In this document: piece after piece, positions 45,611 through 56,724 of the stretch
Numbering within the stretch: the first letter of the stretch is position 1
Layout: each line of letters starts with the position of its first letter
Origin: JADCGM01 sp943370355
Lineage (GTDB): Bacteria; Pseudomonadota; Alphaproteobacteria; Sphingomonadales; Sphingomonadaceae
Assembly (NCBI GenBank): GCA_943370355.1
Contig: CALRQP020000004.1
Location: 85,037 to 149,036, forward strand
DNA: 64,000 nt
Reading direction: 5' to 3'
Translations under genes and position numbers: made by a program
Notes under the pieces: model-generated
Told to the model about the DNA's origin: nothing
Seen by the model: the letters and a program-made list of their open reading frames with translations, nothing else
The model's database searches: none

Positions 45611-46105
45611 TCAGCGCATGGCGACGCCGACGACATTGCCCGCCGGCCAATAGCGGCAGGCGAGATAGTCGTTGCCGCCGCCGCGTGCGACCGCGCAGCC
45701 GACCTCGCGCGTGCCCGGCCAGACCATCTGCGTGTAATGGCCGACATCGTGCCAGCTGCCGCTGTTGCTGACGTCGGGGAACACGCCCGGGCGGAAGAAA
45801 TGCCGCTCCTCGTCGGCCCAGCTTCCGGCCATCTCCTCGAGGCTATAGGCCCCCGCCGTGCCCATCCACAGATTCTCGCCCTCGCTACGATTGGCCGGGT
45901 CGTGCTTCCACATGCGTCTGGCCGCGAGCTGCTTCGCCCAGACCTTGGCGTCAGCCGCGAGCCGGTTGTTCCACACCAGCGGCGCGGCGCCATAGTCGGC
46001 GCGCTCGCGGTTGTGGAGGGTGAGCAGGCGCCCCTCAAACGATGACGCAGCAGCGGATGAAGAGATGAGGAGGAAGGCAAGTGCGGCACAGAGTTTGCTC
46101 ATCAC
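45611..46105 (-). CDS. Secreted CAP (SCP/PR-1) domain protein
   Basis: A 164-residue protein with a signal peptide (AALAFLLISSSAAA) and one CAP domain. Family marks are LLTLHNRERADYG, GENLW, and HYTQMVWPGTREVGCA; the His and Glu of the CAP cavity are present. Bacterial CAP proteins are secreted with mostly unknown roles. A second Met follows directly and could be the actual start. Confidence 0.88.
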   Translation of the reverse strand: MMSKLCAALAFLLISSSAAASSFEGRLLTLHNRERADYGAAPLVWNNRLAADAKVWAKQLAARRMWKHDPANRSEGENLWMGTAGAYSLEEMAGSWADEERHFFRPGVFPDVSNSGSWHDVGHYTQMVWPGTREVGCAVARGGGNDYLACRYWPAGNVVGVAMR

Positions 46106-46153
46106 CTCGCACTGTCAGGTTCTGCCTGAACGTCGGGTGACGCTTGGTCTGGC

Positions 46154-46372
46154 TTACGGAGCGGAAACGGGACCTTTGGTTGCGACGACGACATGCCAGG
46201 CCTTTCCGGCTTCAAATGGCAAGGCGGCCGGCTTCGCGACCCCGTCTACCTGCAGTTCAACGGATTCGGTGTCGTCGATCAGGATCACTGTGTAGCCCGC
46301 GGCGCTAAGCTGTAAAGCGGACGACTTGGCAGTTGCGGCGTCCCGGAACCCGCGTACGAATGTTGCCGTCAT
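46154..46372 (-). CDS. Small hypothetical protein
   Basis: A 72-residue protein (MTATFVRGFRDAATAKSSAL...) with no signal peptide and a predicted alpha/beta make-up. It begins 15 nt after the stop of the lipoprotein gene, with a GGGAGA-type site, so it is probably co-transcribed with it. I do not recognise a family. Moderate confidence that it is translated. Confidence 0.45.
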   Translation of the reverse strand: MTATFVRGFRDAATAKSSALQLSAAGYTVILIDDTESVELQVDGVAKPAALPFEAGKAWHVVVATKGPVSAP

Positions 46373-46387
46373 CGACGTTTCTCCCGA

Positions 46388-47233
46388 CTAACTGTTGTTC
46401 CAGGCGGCGACCGCCGCGTTGAATTTGGTGCGATCGGCGCTGAAATTGCTGTCGTAGATGGCACTATCCTCGCGCAGCTTGTCGGCACATGACTTGGGAC
46501 TGTCACAACGTTCCCAGAGTTTGAACGTAGCGCCGACGGCCGTCTCGAACTTCGAGAGTTCCCGGTCGATGATCGCCTTGCTCGGTGCGCTCGCGATCTT
46601 GTCGATCAGCGGTGACGCCGCTGCCTGATAATCCTTCACGTAGAGTTCGGCAGTCGCTCGCTCCGAGGGCGTCGACATCAGCGCCTGGATGGCCGAAGCT
46701 GACGGACGATTGTCGGCCGATGCCTCTGCCGCAGGCCCAACGGCAACAACCGACGCGCCGCCGTTCAGCGCGAGCATTTGCGCCGCAACGCCCGTCGCAA
46801 AATATTGCGCCAGCCCTACCCCGACGCTGACTTCGTCCTTCTTGCCAGATCCCTTTATGTTGGCACCGAAGCTCGCGAGCACCGAATAGGTGTCTTGCGA
46901 ATCGCCATGCTGCCCGACGAGCAGGCAGGGATGTTTCAGAAACTTGGCGGAGCCCGTCACCGTCACGGGGGACGACACGTCACAGGGAATAAGCGATCCT
47001 CCCTTGCCGTCCGACCCTGCCTTGTTCGCCACCAGCGGCATCAGCACGGCCTCCTGCCGCGAATAGCCGACCGAGATTTCCGGCACGCTGGTCGCACTTG
47101 CCCCGACCCGCACGGCGAGCGAGGTGTTCGTGCCGAACACCATCATGTTGCTGTGCATCGGCATCGCACACCCCGCCGCCATCAGCGGCAGCAGCGTCAG
47201 GGCCGCAAGCTGCGGGTAAAATCGGCGACGCAT
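46388..47233 (-). CDS. Putative lipoprotein of unknown function
   Basis: A 281-residue protein with a lipoprotein signal: basic MRRR, hydrophobic stretch and lipobox LMAAGC (Cys22). The mature part has a beta-rich first half (SVGYSRQEAVLMPLVANKAG) and a helical second half with a possible coiled region from about 165. The YSRQEAVLMPLV block resembles proteins annotated only as hypothetical. It overlaps the 3' end of the upstream small lipoprotein gene by 37 nt. Confidence 0.7.
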   Translation of the reverse strand: MRRRFYPQLAALTLLPLMAAGCAMPMHSNMMVFGTNTSLAVRVGASATSVPEISVGYSRQEAVLMPLVANKAGSDGKGGSLIPCDVSSPVTVTGSAKFLKHPCLLVGQHGDSQDTYSVLASFGANIKGSGKKDEVSVGVGLAQYFATGVAAQMLALNGGASVVAVGPAAEASADNRPSASAIQALMSTPSERATAELYVKDYQAAASPLIDKIASAPSKAIIDRELSKFETAVGATFKLWERCDSPKSCADKLREDSAIYDSNFSADRTKFNAAVAAWNNS

Positions 47234-47571
47234 GGTTTCTGTCCCTCCAGCGATTTAAGCACCTTCGCCGCATTTTCCGCTGCGGCCGGCGATTTGATCA
47301 CAATAAGCAACTGACACTCGGACGGGTCGGCGGCGATCCAGTTTCCTGCCCGCCATCCGAGGAACGGGCCATTGTCCCAGCCCGCCCCCAGCGTCTTCAC
47401 ATCGACCGCCGTCAGCTTGCCCTGACGCGCCGGCAGATCGACCCGCACCACACCGACCAGCCAGCGAACGCCCGTCGCATCGTTGACGCCGACCGTCGTG
47501 CAACCGCCGAGCAGCAACAGCAGCAGTGGGACCCTGACGTTCAGACCACCCCCCGACCCCGCACGCGGCAT
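47197..47571 (-). CDS. Small putative lipoprotein of unknown function
   Basis: A 124-residue protein with a leucine run and lipobox LLLGGC (about Cys24). An internal Met/Val start nearer the hydrophobic run is possible because the first 11 residues are atypical. The mature part includes KTLGAGWDNGPFLGWRAGNW. It is the first of three overlapping or closely spaced minus-strand genes (47571 to 46154). No family recognised. Confidence 0.6.
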   Translation of the reverse strand: MPRAGSGGGLNVRVPLLLLLLGGCTTVGVNDATGVRWLVGVVRVDLPARQGKLTAVDVKTLGAGWDNGPFLGWRAGNWIAADPSECQLLIVIKSPAAAENAAKVLKSLEGQKPCVADFTRSLRP

Positions 47572-47729
47572 CTTTCGCGTCGCAGAATTGCCCCAACCTC
47601 GCTCAGTCTAGCGTGACGGTCATCACGGACAAGAAACATTGTCCGTACGGGCAATCCCCGCCCCTCGCTTGCCCCCGCCGCTCCCCATCCCTACCTTGCA
47701 GCGTCCCCCGCGCCCCGCTTGCGCGCCAA

Positions 47730-47744
47730 GAACAAATCTGGAAC
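47730..47744. promoter_or_regulatory. LexA (SOS) box of uvrA
   Basis: GAAC (47730-47733), 7 nt, GAAC (47741-47744) is exactly the alphaproteobacterial LexA direct repeat GAAC-N7-GAAC (complement GTTC-N7-GTTC). It ends 10 nt before the uvrA ATG, a position where LexA would block transcription. Confidence 0.8.
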
Positions 47745-47754
47745 AATCGCCCCC

Positions 47755-50712
<2,958 letters not shown>

Positions 50713-50776
50713 AGAGTGCACATTATAGACATTTCGTTCCAAGCGCGTACGTTGCACGAAATTTTGGGAGGCTATT

Positions 50777-52525
50777 TTGAATCCTGTAGTGCAGGCGCAG
50801 GTAAGTGACTTCGTCACTACGAATGCTATCGAAGGTCGATCTCAAAGCGAGCAGTTCGAGATTTACTCGATCTTTTCCGTTCTTAACGGAGGTCTTGGGG
50901 AGTCGATTGATCCTGTCGAAGCGCATCTGGCAGGTACAGAATTTGGATTAGATGGCGTCGCCATTCTAGTACAAGGTCGCCTGGTCACTAGCCGGAGTGA
51001 TGCCGAGGAAGCAATTGAAGATATCAAGGGGCCAATATTAGACTTTCACTTTTTCCAATCGAAGACTGGTACAAACTTTGATTATGGTAATATGTAAAAG
51101 TTCTTTGATTCGATTTCCGGGTTCTTTGATGGGAGCATGAAGGGCGAGAGTCCGCAGTTGGATGAACTCCTGGATGCCAAGGATTTCCTGTATGATAAGG
51201 GGCTCGGGCGCAAGAATCCGGGTATACACGCCTATTATGTTTGCACAGGAAATTATGACAAGCCGGCAAGGCTCGAAAAACTGATTGATACTACTCGCAC
51301 TCAATGGTCCGACTTAAATATATTTGACCCTGATCGCCAAAAGATCGAGATGGTTGGGGCTCGAGAACTCCAAAGATTATATCGAGCCGCTTCGAGCTCC
51401 GTCGAAGCTACCATCGATTTTCCGAGAAACGTTGTGCTTCCAGCTCATGAAAGTGTTGAGGAAGCATATATCGGATATTTGACCGCCGAACAGTTGCTGA
51501 ACATTATTGGCCTCAAAGAAGAGGATGGATCGGTATCAGAAATTAACAAGTCGGTTTTTTTCGACAACATAGGAGACTTTGACCCAGACTCGAAGATTAA
51601 CAAAGATATTTCGAATACTCTGCAATCCGGCGAAGGTAGTGACTTCGTCTTCCGAAACAATGGTATAACGGTAGTCGCGAAATCGATCGACAGGACCGGC
51701 GACAAGTTTAAGATTGAAGATTATCAAATAGTCAATGGCTGCCAGACCAGCAATATCGTATTCAACAATAGATTTGTTGCAGCAGAAGTGAATGTCCCAT
51801 TTCGGCTTATAGGTACTAAAGACGACGACTTTATCTCCTCCATTATAGCTGGGACTAATCGCCAGAACTCTGTTCGAGAGGAGCAGTTTTGGGCGCTGCG
51901 GCCGTTTATGAAGAACTTTGAGGAATATTGCATATCGCTCGATGAAGATCATAAGATTTTCTTCGAGCGTCGAGAAAATCAATTTCGCGGTCAAAAGGTA
52001 GAGAAGGCGCGGATTGTCCAGCCCTCAACTCTTATGAAAGTCGTTGCGGCGACGATCCTGCACCAGCCTAACAGGTCTGCACGCGACTATCGTGGAATAT
52101 CAGCTGAGTATCAGGATAGACTTTTTCAGGAGGATCATGACGTTCGATTATACTACGCCGCTTGCTACCTGAACTATAAGCTTGACTTTCTATGGCGCAA
52201 TCAGCGGCTGGATAGCGGTCTTAAGATCTATCGATTTTATATTCTGTCAGGGATAGGATCAAAGGTCCTCGGATCCGGCGATGTATTTAGCAAGAAGAAA
52301 TCGGACATCGAAAATGCAGCAAATTCGTTGATTCTTCTGTGCGACGACGAGAATCGACTCAAGGCGGCGATCAATAATGTTAGCGCAGTGGTAGAATCGC
52401 GCGTGAAGGCACTTGGCACGGAAACCTCACGCGAACGACTGCGTGACGCTATCCGCTCTGAGAGTTTTGCAAAGTTTTTTGAAAGCGAACTGTCCGCATC
52501 TAATTTTTCCATAAAGGCGGATTAG
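50777..52525 (+). pseudogene. AIPR-family abortive-infection protein gene, interrupted by an in-frame TAA
   Basis: The reading frame from the TTG at 50777 (GGGAGG site 5 nt upstream) to 52525 would encode about 582 residues of an AIPR (abortive infection phage resistance) protein. The hallmark IVNGCQTSN and IIAGTNRQNSV blocks lie in the downstream part. One TAA at 51095-51097 splits it, in the same frame, between ILDFHFFQSKTGTNFDYGNM and KFFDSISGFFDGS. The 3' part has an ATG at 51137 and could be made alone. The gene is much richer in A+T than its neighbours, a sign of transfer. Inactivation is likely but could be a sequence error. Confidence 0.8.
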
Positions 52526-52859
52526 GCACTTTCCCTGATTACGGTAACAGTGAACTAATTGCGGTGGATTAGTGACAGACTGCCGATGCCGGGGCGCCCG
52601 CGCAGTTTGTAAACAAGGCGTGACGCTTATGTGGAGGGCGGGCCAAGACCATCCCTCCCCCGTCATCCCGGCGAACGCCGGGACCCAGGAGCAAAGCGAA
52701 GGATGCACGCGGGAGCGTGCGCGTGCTGCTGCACGCGTTTTTTGAGAGCTACTGGGTCCCGGCGTGCGCCGGGATGACGGGGGTGGGAATGTGCGAATTC
52801 TCCCCTCCCCGTCCGGTTGGCCGGGTGGGCAGCGGGCGGGGCGCTGGTAGCTTGGCGGC
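52526..52859. other. Intergenic stretch with palindromic element copy 1
   Basis: Between the AIPR gene and the GIY-YIG gene I see no coding sequence. It holds the palindromic element at 52661-52779 and a GC-rich leader of the GIY-YIG gene. Confidence 0.5.
52661..52779. repeat. 119-bp palindromic element, copy 1
   Basis: Terminal inverted repeats of about 28 bp start CGTCATCCCGGCGAACGCCG and end CGGCGTGCGCCGGGATGACG. Each arm has its own small hairpin, and the centre contains a GCACGCG/CGTGCGCGTGC palindrome followed by TTTTTTGAGAGC. A second copy lies at 53176-53295, on the other side of the GIY-YIG gene. Confidence 0.85.
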
Positions 52860-53153
52860 ATGGGGAGAGGCGGCTGGACCTATATCCTCGCGAGCCGGCG
52901 GAATGGGACGCTCTATGTCGGCGTCACCAGCGACCTGGCGCGCCGGGTCTGGGAGCATCGCGAGGGGCTGATCGCCGGCTTCACGCGCCGCTACGGCGTG
53001 AAGCTGCTGGTCTGGTACGAGGGCTTCCCGGCGATCGAGGAGGCCATCGGCTGCGAAAAGCGGATCAAGGCGTGGCGGCGTTATTGGAAGATCAAGCTGA
53101 TCGAGGAGAGGAATCCCGAATGGCGGGATTTGTATGAGGAGCTGGGGATGTGA
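52860..53153 (+). CDS. Single-domain GIY-YIG nuclease-superfamily protein
   Basis: A 97-residue protein with the complete small GIY-YIG fold of the UPF0213/YhbQ type: WTYILAS (GIY position), TLYVGVTSDLARRVWEHREG (YIG position and catalytic Arg), and the helical part AIGCEKRIKAWRRYWK with the acidic residue region. There is no DNA-binding add-on. It is flanked on both sides by copies of the same ~120 bp palindromic element. Nuclease activity is expected from the fold; the biological role of these small proteins is not settled. Confidence 0.88.
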   Translation: MGRGGWTYILASRRNGTLYVGVTSDLARRVWEHREGLIAGFTRRYGVKLLVWYEGFPAIEEAIGCEKRIKAWRRYWKIKLIEERNPEWRDLYEELGM

Positions 53154-53175
53154 GGGTGGCCGTTCCTACCCTACC

Positions 53176-53295
53176 CGTCATTCCGGCGAACGCCGGAACC
53201 TAGGAGCAAAAACAACAATGCACGCGGCAGCGTGCGCGTGCTCCCGCACGCGTTCTTTTGAGAGCTACTGGGTCCCGGCGTATGCCGGGATGACG
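53176..53295. repeat. 120-bp palindromic element, copy 2
   Basis: Same layout and orientation as copy 1: starts CGTCATTCCGGCGAACGCCG, central GCACGCG palindrome, GAGAGCTACTGGGTCCCGGC, ends GCCGGGATGACG. The left arm carries changes (ATTCC, GGAACC) so the palindrome is slightly degraded. Confidence 0.85.
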
Positions 53296-53373
53296 AAGGA
53301 CGCGTGATCGCAGGAACCGTGCCCCGCACACCCCGCCCTCGCATCCCCCGCGCGTTGCGCTACACTCCCGCCG

Positions 53374-53946
53374 ATGCCCGCCGCCCCCGCCCCCTGGCGC
53401 CCCGCCTTCCTTGCCGCGCTGCGCCTGCTTGCGCGGGTCAGCGAGGCGATGGTGGCGCGGGGGTTTCGGCGGCCGATCCTCGTCGGCGGCGGGGCGGTGG
53501 AATTCTATAGCGGCTCGCTGGTGATGACCGGCGACCTCGACGTGACGACGCCGCGGCAGGCCGAACTGGAGGAGGAACTGCGACGGCTCGGCTTCACGCG
53601 CACCGGCGGTCCCGGCCATTCGCTGCACGGCGGCTGGCTGCATCCCGACCTCGCCCTCGGCTTCGAATGTGTCGCCGATGTACCGATGGACGGGAATTGC
53701 GATCCTGCGCGCGCCCGGCTGGTGCAGCCCATCGGCAGCGACGACCGGTTCCGCATCATCGCCGTTTAAGACCTCATTGCCGACCGTATGGGGCAGTTCG
53801 CCAGCCGGTCCGGCGGCAGCGCGGAAATGCGCACGCAGGCCGCCGATCTGCTCCGTCTTCACCCCGGAGCCGATCTCGCCTATCTTGATCGGCGCATCCG
53901 CGAGGAAACGGCAGGCGATCATGGCGTCGACGACATCCAAGGCTGA
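53374..53946 (+). pseudogene. Nucleotidyltransferase-like (AbiEii/MNT-type) gene interrupted by an in-frame TAA
   Basis: The frame from the ATG at 53374 encodes RPILVGGGAVEFYSGSLVM then TGDLDVT, matching the GG...[S/T]xDxD core of nucleotidyltransferase-fold proteins such as AbiEii/MNT toxins. It stops at TAA 53767-53769, but the same frame continues directly with DLIADRMGQFASRS ... LLRLHPGADLAYLDRRIREE to a TGA at 53944, which reads like the true C-terminal half. A single G-to-T change (GAA to TAA) would explain it. The truncated 131-residue product keeps the nucleotidyltransferase core. Confidence is good for the broken frame and moderate for the family. Confidence 0.65.
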
Positions 53947-54121
53947 CAGCGAGGCGCCGGTCATCGACATGGCCGCGTTCGGCGTCGAGCTTGCCGCGCG
54001 TCGTGCCGCGCTCGGCAATCCGGAACTACCCCGCAACAGCGGCCTGCGCCGCACCGAGAGCAAGAAGGCGTTGCTCGCCGCGATCAACGAGGCGGCGGCG
54101 AAACAGGGGTTCAGCTGGTAG
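53921..54121 (+). CDS. Small protein coupled to the nucleotidyltransferase-like gene
   Basis: A 66-residue protein (MASTTSKADSEAPVID ... KQGFSW) starting 26 nt inside the 3' end of the broken upstream gene. It is basic in its second half (RRTESKKALLAAINEAAAKQ) and helical. The overlap and size recall a toxin-antitoxin or accessory partner arrangement. No family recognised. Confidence 0.5.
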   Translation: MASTTSKADSEAPVIDMAAFGVELAARRAALGNPELPRNSGLRRTESKKALLAAINEAAAKQGFSW

Positions 54122-54359
54122 GACGCGGGACCTGCGCGGATTGACTCTGCAGGCTGTTCCTGTTATGTTCAACATCCGCCCCGGCCCGCTCCTTGAACCC
54201 GTCAGACCCTGCACACACCCGTCGGCGGAGCTGACTCTCCGCTTTCCGAAAATTGCGCAAAACCGCCCGGCTGTGAAATGTGAACACAGATTGTCCGCGA
54301 AGTTTGCGAAGTTAAGCCGCTGCGGCGCCGCCCTCCCCGCCCCTGCGACTCGCCCCGAT

Positions 54360-54386
54360 TAAAGCCCTGCCGACCTCCGCCGTTCT
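54360..54386 (+). promoter_or_regulatory. Possible sigma28 (FliA) promoter of flagellin
   Basis: TAAA (54360-54363), 15 nt, GCCGTTCT (54379-54386) has the spacing of the flagellar sigma28 consensus TAAA-N15-GCCGATAA, with the -35 and the GCCG core intact and three mismatches after it. It lies 62 nt before the flagellin ATG. The rest of the 54122-54447 gap shows nothing else I can name. Confidence 0.45.
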
Positions 54387-54447
54387 TCCCCTTGCGACGC
54401 CGCGCTTCGCTGGTCGCCGCGTGGCAGATGGGAAGAAGGACGAACCG

Positions 54448-56625
54448 ATGACTGTGATCAATTCCAACCTCGGGGCGCTCCGCGCCCAGACCGGCGCGAC
54501 GATGGCGCAGATGGCGCTGTCGACCGCGATGGAGCGGCTTTCTACGGGCAAGCGCATCAACTCGGCGAAGGACGACGCCGCCGGCCTCGCCGTCGCGCAG
54601 CGCATGACCTCGGACGTGCGCGGCCTCGCCGTCGCGATCCGCAACGCCGGCGACGGCCAGTCGCTCGCCTCGACCGCCGACAGCGCGCTCGGTGAAGTCA
54701 CCAACATGCTGCAGCGCATGCGCGAACTGTCGGTCCAAGCCTCCAACGGCACGATCACCGGCGACGACCGCAAGGCGCTGCAGGCCGAGGTCAAGCAATT
54801 GATCGGCGAGATCGACTCGGTGTCGACACGCACCACCTTCAACGGCGTCCGCCTGCTTGACGGCACCGCCAAGGGGCTGAGCCTGCAGACCGGCTCGCGC
54901 GCCGGAGAGACAGTCAGTCTCGCGATCGGCTCGTCGCGCAGCTTCGATCTCGGCACCGGCTCCTCGCCCGGCCTGACCGCAACGGGCCAGTTCAATGCGA
55001 CGACCGCCAACCTCAAGTCGCTCGCCGCCGGCGACCTCATCATCAACGGTACGACGGTCGGGGCCTCCTCTAGCCTCGACGACGGCCTGTCGTCGGTCGG
55101 CAAGTCGGCGAGCGCCGTCGCCAAGGCCGCCGCAATCAACCGCGTCGCGAGCCAGACCGGAGTCACCGCCGTCGTAGGCTCGACGACGATGACCGGCACC
55201 TCGATGACCGCCGCCGCGCTGACCGGCACCGTCACGGTCAACGGCGTCACCACGGCAAGCATCACCACGACCACCGATGCCGCCGCCAGCCGCAAGCTCG
55301 TCGTCGATGCGATCAACCTGCTGCAGGGCCAGACCGGCGTCGTCGCGACCGACAGCGGCGACGACAAGACGGGCATCACGCTGAAAGCCGCCGACGGCCG
55401 CAACATCGACGTGGTGTTCGCCACGCTGACCGCCGCCGCGACGGGTGCCAAGGCCGGCACGCAGACCGGCACTTACTCGCTGGTCTCGACCGGCGGCGCG
55501 GTGGCCCTGTCCTCCGGTGCCAGCGGCAGCATCCGCAACAGCGGCCTCTATGCGGGCAGCTTCGAACGCGGCGTCTCCGCCGTCACCACCGACAGCCGCG
55601 CCGCCGCCACCTCGGCAGCGACCGCCTATGCGCTCAACAACGGAGACCTGACGATCAACGGCATCGCGATCCGCGGCGCGACCGCCGACGACGATGTCAC
55701 CTCCGACGACACCGCGCTCTCCAGCAAGAAGACCGGCAGCGGCATCGCGATCGCTGCAGCGATCAACGCGAAGTCGGCAGAAACCGGCGTGACCGCCACC
55801 GCCAATGCGCTGAAGCTGCAGGGCTCGACGACGACGGTGATCGGCGCAACGGCGACCGCGACGCTCGTCATCAACGGCGTGTCGATGGACATCACCCTCG
55901 ACGCCGGCAACAGCGCGCAGCAGACCCGCGACAATGTCATCCAGCAGATCAACAGCTACTCCGGCCTGCACGGTGTTGTCGCCTCGGACGAGGGCAAGGG
56001 CGGCGTCTCGCTGACCGCAGCCGACGGGCGCAACGTCAGCGTCTGGTTCGACAGCGACGAGGGTGCGGCGGCGAACTTCGGCCTCGGCGGCGTCACCATC
56101 GCCGGCTCGGGCGCGACCTACGCGGTCACCGGCACCACCGACCCGACCGACATCTCGGCCGCCGCCGTCAACACCGCTTACTCCTCGGTCACGCTCTCGT
56201 CAGCGTCGAAGATCGACATCGGTGCCGGCAGCCTAGGCTTCGGCTCAGGCTCGAACTTCGGCAATATCGGCTTCGAGGCCGGCAGCTACGGCGCCAGCGG
56301 CGGCGGGCTGAAGGTCGCGGACATCGACATCTCGACGCAGGCCGGGGCGGAGGCCGCGCTGGCATCGCTTGACGAGGCGCTGTCCTCGGTCACCGTCGAC
56401 CGCTCCAACCTCGGCGCGGTGCAGAACCGGCTCGAGACCACGGTCAACGCGCTGACCTCGCGCTCGACCAACCTCGTCGCAGCGCGCAGCCGCATCGAGG
56501 ATGCCGACTTCTCCGCCGAAACCACCAATCTCGCCAAGGCACAGATCCTGTCGCAGGCCGCGACGGCGATGCTCGCCCAGGCCAATCAATCGCAGCAGAA
56601 TGTCATGAGCCTGCTGCGCGGTTAG
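54448..56625 (+). CDS. fliC: Flagellin with large variable region
   Basis: A 725-residue flagellin, the filament subunit exported by the flagellar type III system. The N-terminal D0/D1 part reads TVINSNLGALRAQT ... LSTGKRINSAKDDAAGLAVAQRM, and the C-terminal D1/D0 part ends ANQSQQNVMSLLRG. Between them (about 200-590) are repeated Thr/Ala-rich beta domains with at least two flagellin IN motifs (DLIINGTTVG...AAAIN and DLTINGIAIRG...AAAIN). It is much longer than the 270-400 residues common in alphaproteobacteria. The ATG at 54448 follows GGGAAGAAGGA; the GTG at 54421 would add a non-flagellin leader. A terminator follows. Confidence 0.93.
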   Translation: MTVINSNLGALRAQTGATMAQMALSTAMERLSTGKRINSAKDDAAGLAVAQRMTSDVRGLAVAIRNAGDGQSLASTADSALGEVTNMLQRMRELSVQASNGTITGDDRKALQAEVKQLIGEIDSVSTRTTFNGVRLLDGTAKGLSLQTGSRAGETVSLAIGSSRSFDLGTGSSPGLTATGQFNATTANLKSLAAGDLIINGTTVGASSSLDDGLSSVGKSASAVAKAAAINRVASQTGVTAVVGSTTMTGTSMTAAALTGTVTVNGVTTASITTTTDAAASRKLVVDAINLLQGQTGVVATDSGDDKTGITLKAADGRNIDVVFATLTAAATGAKAGTQTGTYSLVSTGGAVALSSGASGSIRNSGLYAGSFERGVSAVTTDSRAAATSAATAYALNNGDLTINGIAIRGATADDDVTSDDTALSSKKTGSGIAIAAAINAKSAETGVTATANALKLQGSTTTVIGATATATLVINGVSMDITLDAGNSAQQTRDNVIQQINSYSGLHGVVASDEGKGGVSLTAADGRNVSVWFDSDEGAAANFGLGGVTIAGSGATYAVTGTTDPTDISAAAVNTAYSSVTLSSASKIDIGAGSLGFGSGSNFGNIGFEAGSYGASGGGLKVADIDISTQAGAEAALASLDEALSSVTVDRSNLGAVQNRLETTVNALTSRSTNLVAARSRIEDADFSAETTNLAKAQILSQAATAMLAQANQSQQNVMSLLRG

Positions 56626-56688
56626 TTGCGTCCCGCGTTCCCCGGTCCCGGCGCGAGTGTCTCCCCTTGCAGCGCCGGGACACCCTGG

Positions 56689-56722
56689 CGGCCGGAGTGC
56701 GAATGCGCTCCGGCCGTTTTTT
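56689..56722 (+). terminator. Rho-independent terminator of flagellin
   Basis: A 12-bp stem (56689-56700 with 56705-56716, GAAT loop) followed by six T, 64 nt after the flagellin stop and just before the convergent NmrA-like gene. Confidence 0.9.
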
Positions 56723-56724
56723 CG

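Noticed and set aside
51095..51097. In-frame TAA as a recoding signal
   Set aside because: Known stop-codon recoding to selenocysteine or pyrrolysine uses TGA or TAG; no recoding hairpin is evident.
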